A stretch of 64,000 nucleotides of DNA from an uncultured Thermoguttaceae bacterium (lineage in GTDB: Bacteria; Planctomycetota; Planctomycetia; Pirellulales; Thermoguttaceae), in contig CALIRO010000042.1 in NCBI GenBank assembly GCA_938042245.1, positions 18,049 through 82,048 of the forward strand, given 5' to 3'. Every line of letters starts with the position of its first letter. Positions within the stretch are counted from its first letter, which is position 1. Positions 34,901 to 49,900 of the stretch are shown here, in pieces. Under the pieces are notes generated by a model, which saw nothing but the letters and a program-made list of their open reading frames with translations, had not been told where the DNA came from and did not search any database. The position numbers and the translations under genes are program-made.

Positions 34901-37900
34901 ATTGATCCCGGCGATGCACCAGATAGACGATGCTAGCAAACTTGGCCATATAGAGGGCTTCTTCGACGGCCGCATCGCCGCCTCCGACAACAGCCACGGG
35001 CCGATTCCGGAACCGCGGCAATGCCCCGTCGCAAACTGCACAGGCGCTCACACCCCGGTTTTTGAAGCGCTCTTCTGATTCCAGCCCCAACCAGTTGGCC
35101 CGGGCGCCAGTGGCCACAATCACCGCCAGCGCCTCCCACTGGCTGCCGTCGGATGCCCAAAGCCGAAAGGGATAGGCCTTAAAATCCACCCGCACGATGT
35201 CTTCGGTGATTACGCGGGCGCCGAAATTTTTGGCCTGCTGACGCATAAGCTCCATAAGTTCCGGGCCGGTGATACAGTGGCCTAGATGCGGCGGCATGTA
35301 TTGGCGTTTGGCAGGGTCAATGGCCGACTCCAAGTACTCCTGCAATCGGCCTGCGGGAAAGCCGGGGTAGTTCTCTACTTCGGTCGTTAGAGCCAATTGT
35401 CCCAGAGGCAGCAGCCCGGCCATCCGATTTTCCTCGGTTTCCGCTCCTTCAAACACAAGCGGTTGCAATTCTGCCCGAGCCGTGTAGATGGCCGCTGTCC
35501 AAGCCGCCGGCCCACTGCCAATGATGATTACCTTCTCCGGCATCCCAATTTCTCCGTAAAACAGAGCAATTGCCATTTCCTAAACGCCTAAAGGAACATA
35601 TTATAGAACAGAATTCGATAGAATATAGAGGCCGTCCCGAGGTGGCCTGGCACTCTGGTTGCCCGAAGCCAGAAGGGGCCTGGGTAGTTGGCGCCCGGCC
35701 GAGGTGTTCAGGAAAACCGGTCCGAAGGAGAACGGTTCGATGCTCCATAATGCGATGTTGATCGGCTTGGTTTCATTAGCGGCGCTGGTGGTGGCGTATT
35801 TTACGTATGGCCGGTTTTTGGCCGGGCGGGTCTTTCGGTTGGACCCGAACCGAATCACGCCCTCCCATTTGCTGCGGGATGGAATCGACTATGTGCCGAC
35901 CAGGCCGCCGATTTTGTTTGGCCATCATTTTGCCTCGATTGCGGGTCTAGGACCGATCCTAGGGCCTGCTTTGGCGGTCATTTGGGGTTGGCTGCCAGCC
36001 CTATTGTGGGTCGTGCTGGGATCGATCTTTATTGGAGCAGTGCATGATATGGGGGCGCTGTATGTCAGTCTGCATCACCAAGGCCGATCCATCGGGGAAG
36101 TGAGCCGACATGTCATTGGTCCCCGTGCTCGCTTGCTCTCGTTGCTGATCATTTTTTTCATGATGTCGGTGGCCATGGGCGCCTTTTGCAGCACAATTGC
36201 CGATCTGTTCCTCAACTATAACCCCGATGCGATCATCCCGACCTTTGGCCTGATGGTGGTGGCGATCTGTGTCGGTCTGGCCGTCTATCAATTCCGGGCA
36301 CCATTGACCCTGACCACCGTAGTAGCTTTGGTGGTCTTTGCGGGGCTGATCGTTTACGGCATCTATCAGCCTGTGCTTAGTTACCGATGGTTTTGTTCGC
36401 CCCAGACACGTCAGCATCTTGACACAGCGATTCAGCAAGCAGAAAGTTCCGCCCCCCCGTCGGAAGCCTCGGAGAGCGAAGGCAGGGAAATTTCCGGCGT
36501 GGACAAGCTGGCGGACGAACCCAGGCCCCGTTTAACCCGGCCGTATGGCGCTGCCATGGTCAAGAAATACTTACAAGCAACCGCCACCCCGGAAGCCCGG
36601 CACGCATTGGCCGAGCTGGGCGCCTTAACGGATCCCCAATCCGCTTTAGGACGGGCCAATTACGCCTGGATCCTCGCCCTGTTGGGCTACGCCTTCTTGG
36701 CCTCCGTGTTGCCCGTCTGGTTGCTTTTGCAACCCCGGGACTACATCAACAGTTTCCAGCTTTATTTCATGCTGATTGCGCTGTTCGTCGGGCTGATGAT
36801 TGCCGGCCTGCAGGCTTCAGAGGCCAATCGGGTAGAATGCGAACCGATCCGTACCCACCTGCCCGATGCCTTACCCTGGCTGCCTTTCCTATTTGTTACA
36901 GTAGCCTGTGGGGCAGTCAGCGGGTTCCATAGCCTGGTCTCCAGCGGCACCACGGTCAAACAACTGGACCGGGAAACCCATGCCCTGCCGATCGGCTACG
37001 GCGGCATGTTAACCGAAGCGGCCTTGGCCGTGCTGGTGATCGTGGCCTGTGTGGCGGGCAACAGCCAAGATTGGGCGCCCGGCGGCATCTACGCCAGTTG
37101 GAGCGGGCTGCGCGGCGCTGGCCTTGCCGGCCAACTCCATGCGATGTTCCATGGCGGCTCCATGTTCCTCCAGCATTTGGGTATCCCCGCACCGGTGGGC
37201 CGAACCTTGCTGGCTGTTACGGTGGTCGCCTTTGCCCTAACCACCCTCGACTCGGCCACCCGACTGTTGCGCTTCAATGTCGAAGAGCTGTGCCGGGCGT
37301 TGCACCTGCACTGGTTGGCCAACCGGTACGTCAGTTCAGCGGTGGCCGTCGCGGGAATTGCCTTTTTTGCCCTGGTACCGGCAGGGCAGACCCTCTGGCG
37401 GCTTTTCGGCACCGTTAATCAAATGCTTGCCGGCTTGGCTCTGTTGGTCGTCAGTGTGTTTTTGTGGAAGCTACGCCGCCCGGTTTGGTACACCTTGCTG
37501 CCGATGATCGCTATGTTGATCGTTTCTACCTGGGCCATCCTGCTGAGCATCCCCGGCTTCTGGAAAGATTCGACCTTGGCGCCTTCTCAGCAATGGGCGT
37601 TAACGGGAGTTTCCGGCATTTTGATCGCCATGGCCGGTTGGCTTCTGCTGGAGGCCCTGGTTGTCTTCGCCAAAGGCCGCCACCCCCAGCCTATCACCGA
37701 CCAACCAATGCCCACACCATAGCCGATTGCCTTCCACGCCTCTGCCTGCTGTGGAAGAGGCATTTGTAGCATCCCTGCGGCCTGTCTGCCAGGGTGGGGA
37801 GAAACGATGCGGGTCAAGATGCTCCTACCTTCCGTGGTGGCGGGCGGGACGCTCGCACCTCTAAAAGGAAAAGTTAAGCAAAAGTGGGCAGTCTTTCCGG

Positions 37901-40900
37901 AATCTACGGCAGGCTCTCCGGAGAGGGCGGAGGCGCCGCCGGGTTAGCCGAGGGAGCCTCTAAAGAAGTCGCGGGCGACGGCAGGGGAGGCCCACCTGCA
38001 GGAGGCGGGAGAGCTTGGAGGCGTTTGGCTTCGGCCAAGTCGGCCCCAGCACGCACATAGTCGCCCTGAGCCTGATAGGCGGCGGACCGGGCCTGATAGT
38101 TTTCCGGGTTTTGCGGTTCCAGTCGAATGGCTTCCGAAAGGTCGGCGATAGCCTCCGGGAGTTTACCTATTTTCATGTACAGTTTCCCTCGGCCTCGGTA
38201 CGCCCAGGCAGTGCCCGGAGCAAGCCGAAGGGCTTCGCTGTAGGCGGCTAAGGCTTCCTCGAACCGCTCCAACTGCGCCAACACATCACCCCGCTGACAA
38301 TGGGGCAGGACCCACTGGGGCTGAAGCCGACAGGCCTCCTCGAGATCCGCCAAGGCCTCCTGCTGTTTGCCCTGAGCCGCCAAAATCCGAACCCGATGAT
38401 AAAACCCCTGGGCCGACTGAGGGTTTCGCCGGAGAATTTCGGTCCAGTCGGCCAAGGCCTCCTGAAGCCGGCCTAACTTTTCCAAGGCAACAGCGCGGTT
38501 AGTGCGGGCTTCGGGGTAATCGGCTCGCAGTCGGAGGGCTTCGGAGAAATCGGCTACCGCCTCAGCAAACATGCCCGTGTGGAAATAAAGCAGCCCCCGG
38601 CGGTTCCAAAGCCGAGGATCGTTCCCCTCCAGACGGAGCTGCTCAGTCAGTTGGATAATAGTTTTCGTAAGAACCGGGTCGGCCTTTTCCGGCAACGGAG
38701 GCAGTTTTTCGGCGGCGGCAGTGGCCGAGCGGGCCGTCTTCAGGCCGAGTTTTTCTGCCGGTTCGGATGATGGGCCTGACCCAGCGGAGGGTTTTGGAGA
38801 GAGCTGTTCCGGTTTTGCCTGTTCGGGGGGTGCGGAAGAGGCGGAAGATTCGGCGTCAGCAGCACGTTGAACCTGCTGGCGCAGCGCCGCCAAGAGAGCT
38901 AAGGCGTCGGTATGTTCGGGATTGCAAGCTACGGCGGCCCGGCAATCGGCCATGGCACTGGTCGGATCGCCCATGGCTTGATGGACCAAGGCGCGTTGGT
39001 AGTAGGAGTCGGCTAAATGGGGGTTGTAGCTAGCCCCTTGGCGCATCCGAAGGCGAATCGCCATGCTGAAATCCCGAAGGGCACTGTCCAGCTTGTTTAT
39101 TCGAGAGAAGATTTGGCCTCGGATGTGGAAGGCCTCGGGGGACTCGGCATCCAGGTGAATCGCTCGGGAGGCGTCCTCTAAGGCAAAGTCCAACTCGCCC
39201 AGCTCCATCCGGGCCAAAGCCCGCTGCAAATAGGCATCCGGATGCTGGGGTTGTGCTTGAATGACCTGAGTGAAATCCTCCTGGGCTTCCTGGGCCAGCC
39301 CCTTTTCCAACAAAAGCCGACCGCGCGCTTTATACACTGGATATAGCTCCCGACATTGGTCCAACGCTTGGGTATAGACCTGCAGGGCCTCTTCCCACCG
39401 ACCGAGGCGGTGCAGACAGTCTCCTTGGAGCAGATACGCTTGGCTTTGCCAGGGCTGCGGCAGCCCCTTGGCCAAGGCCTGCTGGAAATCCTTGACGGCT
39501 TCCTCCAATTTCTCCTGGCGGCGAAAGGCCAAGGCTCGGTAAAAATAACCGGCAGATGCATCCGGATTTTTTTCGATGGCCCTGGAAAGCCGTGCAATGG
39601 CTTCAGCCAGATCGCCGGCAGACAATCGCTCCAGGCCGTCCAGCATCAGGGCCAATGCCTGCCGGTCGGCCGGATGGTCCAAACTGGCTTGCTGCTGGCT
39701 GGACTGTTGCCCACAACCGCCCAGACCGACCAAAGCTACCAGGCCGAGCAAGGCGAAAAGCAATGTTCCTATCGGCGAGGCTGAGACCACCGAAGAGTTT
39801 TTTTCCACCACGGTCTTCTCCGTACCCTACAGGAATGGTTTCCTTTAAGTATAGCAAGAAAAGGAACCTTTTGCCCGCTCGGAATGGGCCCGGATGGAGT
39901 GAAATTACCCCATACGAGGCCCCAGGGCCATCTGACCCAAATCCTACCATGAAAAACCTCCGTTGACCCAAAACCTTTCGCCTCCGGGGCTTGACCTGAG
40001 GAAAAAACGCATTAGGGTAACAGAAACAGGTCCGGCAAATTCCACCCGAAACAGGGCCTTTTCCAAAGGAGGTGGTGATGAACAAATACTTACTATTCTT
40101 TGGGAGTTCCAGCTTTTCCTCTTCTGGGTCTGTTCCTGGATGGTGGAGGCAAAGAAAGTGGATTGGCGGCTGGTTCCTCATGATGGGCTGCTTGATGGGA
40201 GGACGGATCTGTTGTCCTTCTTTTGCCGTGGCGGCGGATGGTCCGAGCTGGAAGCCTACTATTCAAATGACCTCTCCATCCTCGGACTGGAAACCGGTGG
40301 GCGGGCGGATCATGACCCGCTGGGCCGACCAGGTCCGGCCGGAGAATGTCTGGCCTGAATATCCCCGGCCTACGATGGTTCGACCGAAATGGCAGAATCT
40401 CAATGGCCTTTGGGACTATGCCATTCGACCGAAACAGGAAGATCGGCCTAACCAATGGGACGGGAAAATCTTGGTTCCGTTTTGTGTGGAGTCGGCGCTA
40501 TCGGGCGTAGGCAAGGCGGTGGGCCCGGACAACCGCCTCTGGTACCGCCGCACCTTTGAACTGCCACAAGATTGGACCGGCGGCCGGGTGCTCCTGCATT
40601 TCGGAGCGGTCGATTGGGAGAGTACGGTTTGGCTCAATGGGAAACTTTTAGGCAGCCATCGGGGCGGCTACGACGCCTTCCGCTTCGATATTACCGACGC
40701 CCTGGCCAAAGATGGCCCCCAGGAGCTTGTCCTGGCCGTCTGGGACCCTACCGATACCGGGACCCAGCCCCGGGGCAAACAGGTTCTGCAACCACGTGGC
40801 ATTTGGTACACCGCTGTTACCGGCATTTGGCAAACCGTTTGGCTGGAACATGTGCCGGCCAGTTACATTGCTGCTGTGCGAAACAGGCCGGATGCCGAGG

Positions 40901-43900
40901 CGGGCACGCTTGCCGTCCAAGTGCACCTGGTGGGCAGCCAACCGGGCGACCGAGTGCGGGCCGTGGCTCTCGACGGACAAAAAGAAGTCGCTCAGGCCGA
41001 AGCCGACCCCGGCCAGCCACTCGTGCTCCGAATCCCCCAGCCAAAGCTTTGGAGTCCGGACAATCCCTTTTTGTACGATTTGCACGTGGCACTAGTTCGG
41101 CAAGGCCGGCTGGTCGATCAGGTCCGAAGCTATTTCGGCATGCGGAGCGTGCGGATCGGCAAAGACGAAAACGGTTTGGTTCGCATTTTACTTAATGGAA
41201 AGTTTCTCTTCCAGATGGGTGTGCTGGATCAGGGTTGGTGGCCGGATGGTTTGTACACCGCTCCATGTGATGAGGCCCTCCGGTACGATCTGGAGGTGCT
41301 CAAACGCTTAGGGATGAACATGCTTCGCAAACACGTCAAGGTGGAGCCGGAGCGGCTGTATTATTGGTGTGATCGGCTGGGGCTATTGGTCTGGCAAGAC
41401 ATGCCCAACGGCGACCGAGGCATCGGCCGTGAAAGCCCGGACATCGAGCGTACTGCGGAATCAGCCGAACAGTTTACTCGGGAGCTTCGGGCCATGGTGG
41501 AGGGAAGATATAATCATCCGTCCATTATCATGTGGGTTCCCTATAACGAAGGTTGGGGCCAGTGGAACACTCAGCAGGTGTGCCAATGGCTGAAGCAGTG
41601 GGATCCGACCCGGCTAGTCAACAACGCCAGCGGATGGACCGACCGAGGCGTAGGAGATGTACATGATATTCATTCATATCCTGGCCCGGCCATGCCCCAG
41701 CCGGAACCCCACCGGGCCATTGTGCTAGGGGAATTCGGCGGCCTGGGGCTCGCCTTGCCGGGACACCTGTGGCAGAAAAAAGGCACTTGGGGCTACCGCT
41801 CCTTCCGCAACCGGGAGGAATTGACGATTGCCTACCTGGGCCTGATCGAAAAGCTGCAACCGATGGTTCATGCGGGGCTTTCGGCCGCCGTCTATACCCA
41901 GACCAGCGACGTGGAAATTGAGGTCAACGGTCTTTTGACCTACGACCGGGCGGTGCTGAAACCGGACGAGCGGATTCTGCGGGAGGCCCATCGGCGGTTG
42001 TATCTGCCGCCGCCGATTCTCCGGACCATCCTGCCTACCTCGCAGCAGGAAGGCCAAACCTGGCGCTATACCACCCAGAAGCCGCCCGACGGTTGGGAGA
42101 AGGCGGAGTTTGACGATTCCGGTTGGCAGAGCGGCCCGGGCGGTTTCGGAACCCCCTTTACCCCTGGTTCCGTTGTTCGCACCGAGTGGAAGAGCGCCGA
42201 CATTTGGCTTCGGCGCAGCTTCGAGCTGGAGGATACCAACCTTAAAGCGCCGCATGCTCTGATCCACCACGACGAAGACGCCGAGGTGTATCTGAACGGC
42301 CATTTGGTCGGCTCCTGGAAAGGCTATAAAACCGCCTATGCGATGGAACCGTTTAACCAAAACTTCCTTCGGGCGGTGCGAAAGGGCAAGAATGTGTTGG
42401 CGGTGCATTGTCGGCAGACGGTGGGCGGTCAGTATATTGATGTGGGCGTCGTGGATCTGGTGCGGAAGGAGGAGCCGCCGGTAGCCCCGCCCGAAAAGGC
42501 CCGAACCGAGCTTCGTCCGCCGGCTGTGCCGCTGGTGGTGCATGATCCGTATTTTAGCGTCTGGTCGTTCGACGATGCGCTGTATGAAGGTTGGCCTCGG
42601 CATTGGACCGGAGCGGTGCATGGCTTGTCTGGGTTGATTCGGGTCGATGGGAAACCGATGCGGTTTATGGGTCGGCCATTGGAACCGCCGCCGCAGGCTA
42701 AAGACGCTCCGCCACCCAAAGAGCCGCCGATCCCCGATGTCCGGCAACTGGAGTGCCAGGTGCTGCCGACTCGGACCATCTATCGGTTCGAGGCCGGACC
42801 GGTCGAACTTCGGCTGACGTTCCTGACGCCCGCTCTGCCGGAGGATGTGGAGGTGCTGGCCAGACCGGTAACCTATCTGATTTTTGAGGTGCAGAGCCGG
42901 GACGGCCAGCCGCACCAAGTGCAGCTCTATTTCGACGCCACCGGCGAACTAGCTGTCAACAAGCCGGATCAAGAGGTCGTCTGGCAACGGCAGCAAGCGC
43001 CCGGCCAGCCGCTCCTAGAACTTCTGCGGATCGGCACGAAAGGCCAACCGGTTCTCGAAAAGGCGGGCGATGATCTGCGGATTGATTGGGGCTATCTGTA
43101 TTTGGCAGTGCCGAAGGTAAAGGATGTGCGGACGGCCATTGGCGAGGCGGATGCGGTGCGGCGGGCTTTTGCGGAGGGCCAGGGGCTGCCCAGCCAAGAT
43201 GAAACCCGCCAACCCCGCCCCGTGCAAGACGGTTGGCCGGTGCTGGCCTGTTCGTTCGATTTAGACCCAGTGGGGCCGAAGCCGCAGACCCGCTGGCTCA
43301 TGCTGGCCTACGACGATGAGTATTCCATCCAATATTTGGGTCAAAACCTTCGACCTTGGTGGCGGCGGGATGGGTTGGATGCAGTAGGACTGCTCCGCAG
43401 GACGGCAGAGGAGTTGCCAAAACTAGCTGCCCAATGTGAAGCCTTCGACCAGGCCCTCTTAGAGGATTTGGCCAAGGTAGGCGGCCCCGGCTACGGGCCA
43501 TTTTGCGCCCTGGCCTATCGGCAAGCCCTGGGCGCTCATAAACTAGTCCAGGGGCCGGACGGCCAACTCTGGGCCTTCTCTAAGGAGTGTTTCTCCAACG
43601 GCTGCATCGGAACGGTGGATGTGATCTATCCGGCGTCGCCGATCTTTCTGCTGCTGAATAATCAGCTGCATAAGGCGGCGCTTCGGCCGGTGCTCCATTA
43701 TGCCGGCAGCGGTAGATGGCGGTTTCCATTTGCGCCGCACGACCTAGGAACCTACCCGAAGGCCAACGGCCAGGTCTATGGCGGCGGCGAAACAAGCCAG
43801 CAAAACCAAATGCCAGTGGAAGAATCGGCCAATATGCTCATCCTGGTTACCGGCGCCGCCAAAATCGACGGCAACGCGGAGTTTGCCAAACCGTATTGGG

Positions 43901-46900
43901 CCCTGCTGGACCAGTGGGCCGATTATCTTCGGCAAAAAGGGCTGGATCCAGAGAATCAGCTTTGCACCGACGATTTCGCCGGGCATTTGGCCCACAATGT
44001 AAATCTGTCGGCCAAGGCGATTGTGGCCCTGGCCTGCTACGGGGAGTTGTGCCGCTTGGCTGGCCGAGAACACCAGGCCAAAACCTACCGGCAATTGGCC
44101 GAACAGTTTGTTCAACACTGGATGCGTATGGCCGACGACGGGGACCACTATCGGCTGGCCTTTGATCGGCCGGGCACCTGGAGCCAAAAATATAACCTCG
44201 TGTGGGACAAAATTTTCGGTCTTCGGCTGTTTCCGCCGGAGGTAGTGCAGAAAGAGATCGCCTTTTACAAAAGGAAGCTAAACCTCTTCGGCCTACCGTT
44301 GGATAACCGGTCGCTTTATACGAAGACGGATTGGCATGTGTGGACGGCCACGTTGGCGGATCGGCAAGAGGATTTTGAGTACCTGATGCGGCCGGTGTAT
44401 GAATTTGTCCATTTCACTTTGCCCAGGGTACCGATGACCGATTGGTATTGGACGCACACGGCTGGCCGAGTCGGCTTCCAGGCTCGGCCGGTCATCGGCG
44501 GCGTATTCATTCGCGCATTGACCGACCCGGTCGTATGGGCCAAATGGGCCAGCAAAAAGCCGTAACCTCGAGATGGATAGACCAGATTCCCTGACTGCTA
44601 GGTTCTAAGAGAACCTATCCCAACAGGAAAACTGCATACTGATGCCAACCCCCTCTTTGCCAGGCTTTGCTGGATTATCAAGATAGCTTTTCGGCTGAGT
44701 CTTAAGCTCGCCAGGGGCGGGTGCGTTTGGGGTTTTCAGCCAAGATTTGGTTGAAGATACGTACATCGTCGGCGATCTCAAAATCGAACATTCCGGCCAA
44801 GATGAAGTCCGCCCCGCCCCGGATGGCGTATCGGAAGGCATTGGCCGGGGGAATAGCACCGGCGGCCATCACCTTGAAGGCAATCCACGGCTTTTCCACC
44901 TTTTCCATAAACTGGATAGTTTCCTTCGGATGACTGCACCAGTAGCCGGGGATTTCGGCCGTAGGCCCAATAATCTGCTCGGGTTTAGGTCCGGTCGGAT
45001 ATTGGTGATGGTGGAGGGTTTTGATGTAGAAGTCAGCAGGTAGATTCAGCCGTTCACATTCCTGGATTACCCGCAGGTCGTGCGCGCCGACGCCGCATAG
45101 GAGGCCTTTGGCTTTGACCAGTTCGACTGCGTGACCGATCAATTCCGGCTCCCCTTGGGCGACCAAGGCATCGGCCCGCACGCCCCAGATATAGATGGCA
45201 TCGGTACCACAGTCGATCATTCTTTGGACTTGGTCTTGGAAGTCTTTGAGGCCCGGCTTCATTTCGGCCGTCGGGCAGATGATCCAATGGATCTTGCCTC
45301 CTCGCTTGTGCCGATACTCCTGGAGCATCTCCAGTACGCCCGGTGCGGTATGAATGACCAGGGCGTTGATGCCGTGGCTTTCCGCCAAGGCCATCGTCTC
45401 GAAAATCTTCTCTTTGGTGTTATAGTGCTGGGTGAGGGTATAGACGTACCGTAGGTCCCGACTGTGGGTGTAGTGGGTTAGCAAGTTGCCGCCTAAAAGG
45501 AGCCGACCGATCTGAAGGTTGCCTAGTTTTCCTTTTGGCACTTGCTGGTTGGCCTGGGGAGCTGTTGGCAGGGGAGGCCCGTGGTGCGGAGGGGCCGAAG
45601 AGGCCGGCTGTTCCGCCGCTCCCGTGGAAAAGCCATACCCTGCCGCTGCCAAACCGGCAGAAGCCCATGCCGACCCTTTGAGAAAATCTCGACGAGTGCA
45701 GTTTGGTTGCATCGCTATTCTCCTAATCATCGTCTTCAGAACGGGAACCATCCGATGAGGAGTTCCTCAGACTTTTCATGAGCAGATCCAATAGTTCGCT
45801 CACTCCTTTTTCTTCTGCTTCGGAAGACTCCGAAAGCCCTTCGGCAATTTGGATTTCTTCGATGAACTTTTCTCCCAAATCTTGCGTCAGCAGGGTTCCG
45901 ACAAAACCGATGCGTTGGCTTTGGGTATGGGGAGATCGCAATGGGGGCAGGGAAAGCAGGATAGTGGAACCGGTCATGGCTCTGGCCACACATTGCTGCA
46001 GACGGCGGCGTACCAGAGCTTTGGCAGCCGCCTCAGAAAACAGGGCCACTCCGGTGGCAATCCGCTTCAGGGGGTTGGAGACACTATTGACCGCTCGCAG
46101 GAACTCATCAATGTAATATCGGGCACGTCCCCACATATAGGAGCGGAAAGGCATATTGGTCAACATCAGGTCGGAGGCTGCCGGATCGAACCAGATTTCA
46201 TCACACGGAATACCATCCCCAGCCTCCAGCCCGGGCAGAGGAATCCGATCAAACTCTTTCAGAAATACCCCAGATGTCCATCCGTACTCCGCACCCTCCA
46301 TTACCAGGAACCGAGCGATCGGCTGCTCCAGGTTATGCAATGCTTCGGAAAAGATTTCGCTAAGCGCGTTCGCCACTTGTTCATGCCGTACCTGCATATA
46401 CCGAAGAAGCACATTGGCTTGCTCTCGAAGATAAAGCAGATTGTCCGCTCGGTCGCCAAAGACTTTATCGAACCCTTTTTGCCGACTGAGTTCTAAGATG
46501 TGGTCCGGCGTACTGTCCGGCGGAATGTCTTCGATGAACCGAATCCCAGTACCCGAATCTTGCAACACCAAATTCCAGGGGTTGGGAAAACTCTTGAAAC
46601 GTCTAAGCAGTCCCGGTGCATGGTCTTCAAACCATTGCTCACAACTTGCACAGAAGCAGGTTAGTTCGAGTTTTTCTTTTCTAGCGCCCATGGGGAATAT
46701 ATCCACTATATCGAGGCCTACCCCGGCGAGTTTGCCTGGGGTATCGTTGGTAGCCTCCAGGGCAATATCTACTGCAGTGCCTAGAATAGCGCCGATCAGG
46801 GCGCGGCTTGTGGGATTACAGATACACAGAGCGTGAGAACTGTCGCCTACAATATCAACAATGTGCAGCGGAGCCGCTCGCACGAACTCTAATGTCGGAT

Positions 46901-49900
46901 TGAGTAGAAGATAAATGTTCAGCCCTTGTTGGGCAAATAGATGAACAAGCTCCTGGAAGTCTTTCAAGGCGTCGGAAACTCGTCCGTAGGGCGAAATCGG
47001 TTCCTCCACGCCCTCCACCTTGAACAACAAGCCTTCCGGATGGGCCACTGGCAAGACAACGCCGTCCGGCTCTAAGCCCCATCGCTGCTTGAACCAATCT
47101 TTGATTCCTGTGGGTTCTACATGTCGTAAAAAGCCAAGATGCGGGATATCCAGAAGATTATTCCCCGCCGTTTCGCTCAGCAGCCGCTGGATCCTAAATT
47201 GCCTTGCCATAACATAACTCCTGGAAAAAAATGGCCCAGCCGAATCCGCGATCACGGCGCCGCCGCAACCATTCCGTAAGTAATAGCATAACTCCTGGAA
47301 AAAAATTGCCCAGCCAATCTCCCCTATAGGCCGGTACAGCCTCTTCTGGCGGAAGTCCCCCTATTCCCTAACACCCACTCTCCACCGACCAAGTCCAACT
47401 TTCCACTTCAAATAGCAATATACTTCCTTCCGGTTGGTGCTGTCAACCAACGGGGTTTTCAGAACCACCTCAACTCGGGGGGCAAAAATCCCTTTTTCTA
47501 CCCGGAAGAGGTTATCCATCCTAGCCCTAGGTGTTAGATAACGGTAGGTTTTGGACTAGGCCACCATGTTCCCAAGGCAGAATGCGATTCGGGCATTTGA
47601 GTAATGAGTTCCCTCAGCCTACAGCCCAACCTCGGTTCCGTTTTCGGTATTTTTCAACCCATTCTCTTAACATTTTTGGAAGATGCTTTACCTTAAATGG
47701 TGTGGTGTCGATCTTTCCCGAAGCGGGATTTCCTTTGGGAAGGGGAAGTATATACTTATTTTAACACGAGGCGCAAGATATGGACCCCATCAGCAAAAAC
47801 AGGATCCGGACACCAGATATGTGCATGGTAGCCCTACTGGGAGGGATTCTCGGAACTCTTTTGACCGGTTGTGGCGGCAGTGGAGCGAAGTTGCCGCCGC
47901 TGGCGCCCGTGTCCGGCAGAGTAACTTTAGATGGCAGTCCGGTCCCCCGTGGTACGGTAACTTTTGTTCCGGATGAATCTAAGGGCACCAAAGGGCCTAC
48001 CGCCGTTGGCCAGATTGGTCCGGATGGCCGATTCACCCTCCAGACAGCCCAACAACCCGGCGCTGTGGTCGGCCATCATAAGGTCCGCATCCGCGCTCGC
48101 CAAGAACCCAAAACCCCTCAAGAAGAGGGAAAAGAACCTTCCTTGATTCCCACTAAATATGAAAACGAAAATACCTCTGGCTTAAGCTTCGAAGTCAAAG
48201 CTGGCCAAAAAAATGAGTTTAACATCGAACTTCGCTCTCAGTAAAGCCGGTTGAAACACCTCCAGGTATTAGAAAGCCGATACGTTTTTCAGCCACTGCG
48301 GTGTTATACCATTGGTGCCTTCGGCTGGGTGTTACCTAGGATTTGCCTTTTAGGGAAGGAGGGTTATTCGAATGGACCAACAAATCCGAAGGGAGCAAGA
48401 AAAATCAGTGGAGAAGGCGGATGGTTTTGCTAGGGCTTCTGACCCTCAAGGGCGAAAACCTATTAAAGGATTCACCCTGGTGGAACTTTTGGTCGTTATT
48501 GCCATTATTGGGATTTTGATTGCCTTATTGCTTCCAGCGGTGCAGGCGGCCCGTGAAGCGGCCCGCCGGATGCAATGCACTAATAACCTCAAACAGATCG
48601 GCCTAGGGCTGCTCAACTACGAAAGCGCCCGGAAAGTCTTTCCGCCAGCGGAAATCCACGCCAAGGCGGTTCATGGCTCTTGTCCCCATTGCTGTTGGAA
48701 CTGTTTCATCGGCTGCTGGGAAAACTTGATCTTTCCCTTTGTGGAAATGCAACCGCAGTATGATCGTCTGGAATTCGGCTTTACTCCCCAGTACAATTCC
48801 GATCGCAATGTAGAGATCATGCAAGGCGAATATCCGCTGTTTCTTTGCCCTAGCGATCCGTACCGAGGATTGACCACCGTTGGGACGGGCGGCACCAGGG
48901 ATCAAGCTCGCATCTTACATTATTTCGCCGTTCACGGTTCCAACGAAGGCTCCCGGCTGCCGCATCCGGACGGCACCAGTTGCGGCACCTACGGCCATTG
49001 CAACGCGCATGATGGAATTTTCTTCAATGACTCTGCCACCCGGATTAGCGACATTACCGACGGCACCAGCAACACCGCCATGGTCTGCGAAGTTTGGGGC
49101 CGAAAATACAAAAACCACCAAGGACCCTCCGCAGGAGAGCCAGATCGGGGCCCCGAATCCAGTCGGGGCATGCACGTCCACTCCGCCGTCTATTTCGACT
49201 ACACCCCCAATAGTTACCGCTGGAACCCCTGGCACGCCAATAGCTTCCATCCAGGCGGCGTCAACTGCCTGTTTGCCGACGGCTCGGTACGGTTCATCTC
49301 CGACAGCATCGACCTGGCCACCTTCAAGGCCATTTCCACTATTAGCGGCGGCGAAGTGGTCGATGGCTCCAAACTGCCGTAAAACTCCGTGGCAGCACGC
49401 CCTGCCCGTCCGCCTATGGCCTCATTCCCGCACAACCTATCATGGTGTCATTCCCGTGGAAGCGGTAGTTCAGAGCAGAAACCAGTCGAAAAACTGGATT
49501 TCTGATTTCGCAGGAATGAGCATTTTGCGCCCATTTGGCTGAAATGTGACGACTTCTTCATCAAGGATTGAATATGGTGGATAGGAAGGTCGAGGAATTG
49601 GTGCGGCAGTTTCGGCAGCGAATAGAAACGACGCTTGGAGTCTCTGTGGAGGTGATTTTATATGGTTCCTATGCTCGGGGCCAGGCCGCAGAAGACTCGG
49701 ACATCGACCTTCTGGTCATTCTGCCCTACCGAAATATCCAGGTGGAAAACCTTCTAGATGAGGCGGCCTGGGAAATTGGTTTTCAGGCAGGAAAAGTACT
49801 TTCTGTGATCCCGGTAGGTCAAGAGGAATTGCACCTGCTTCGGGCTTCGCCTTTCTTCCAGAATCTCCAGAGAGAGGGAATTCTGATATGAAGGGGGAGC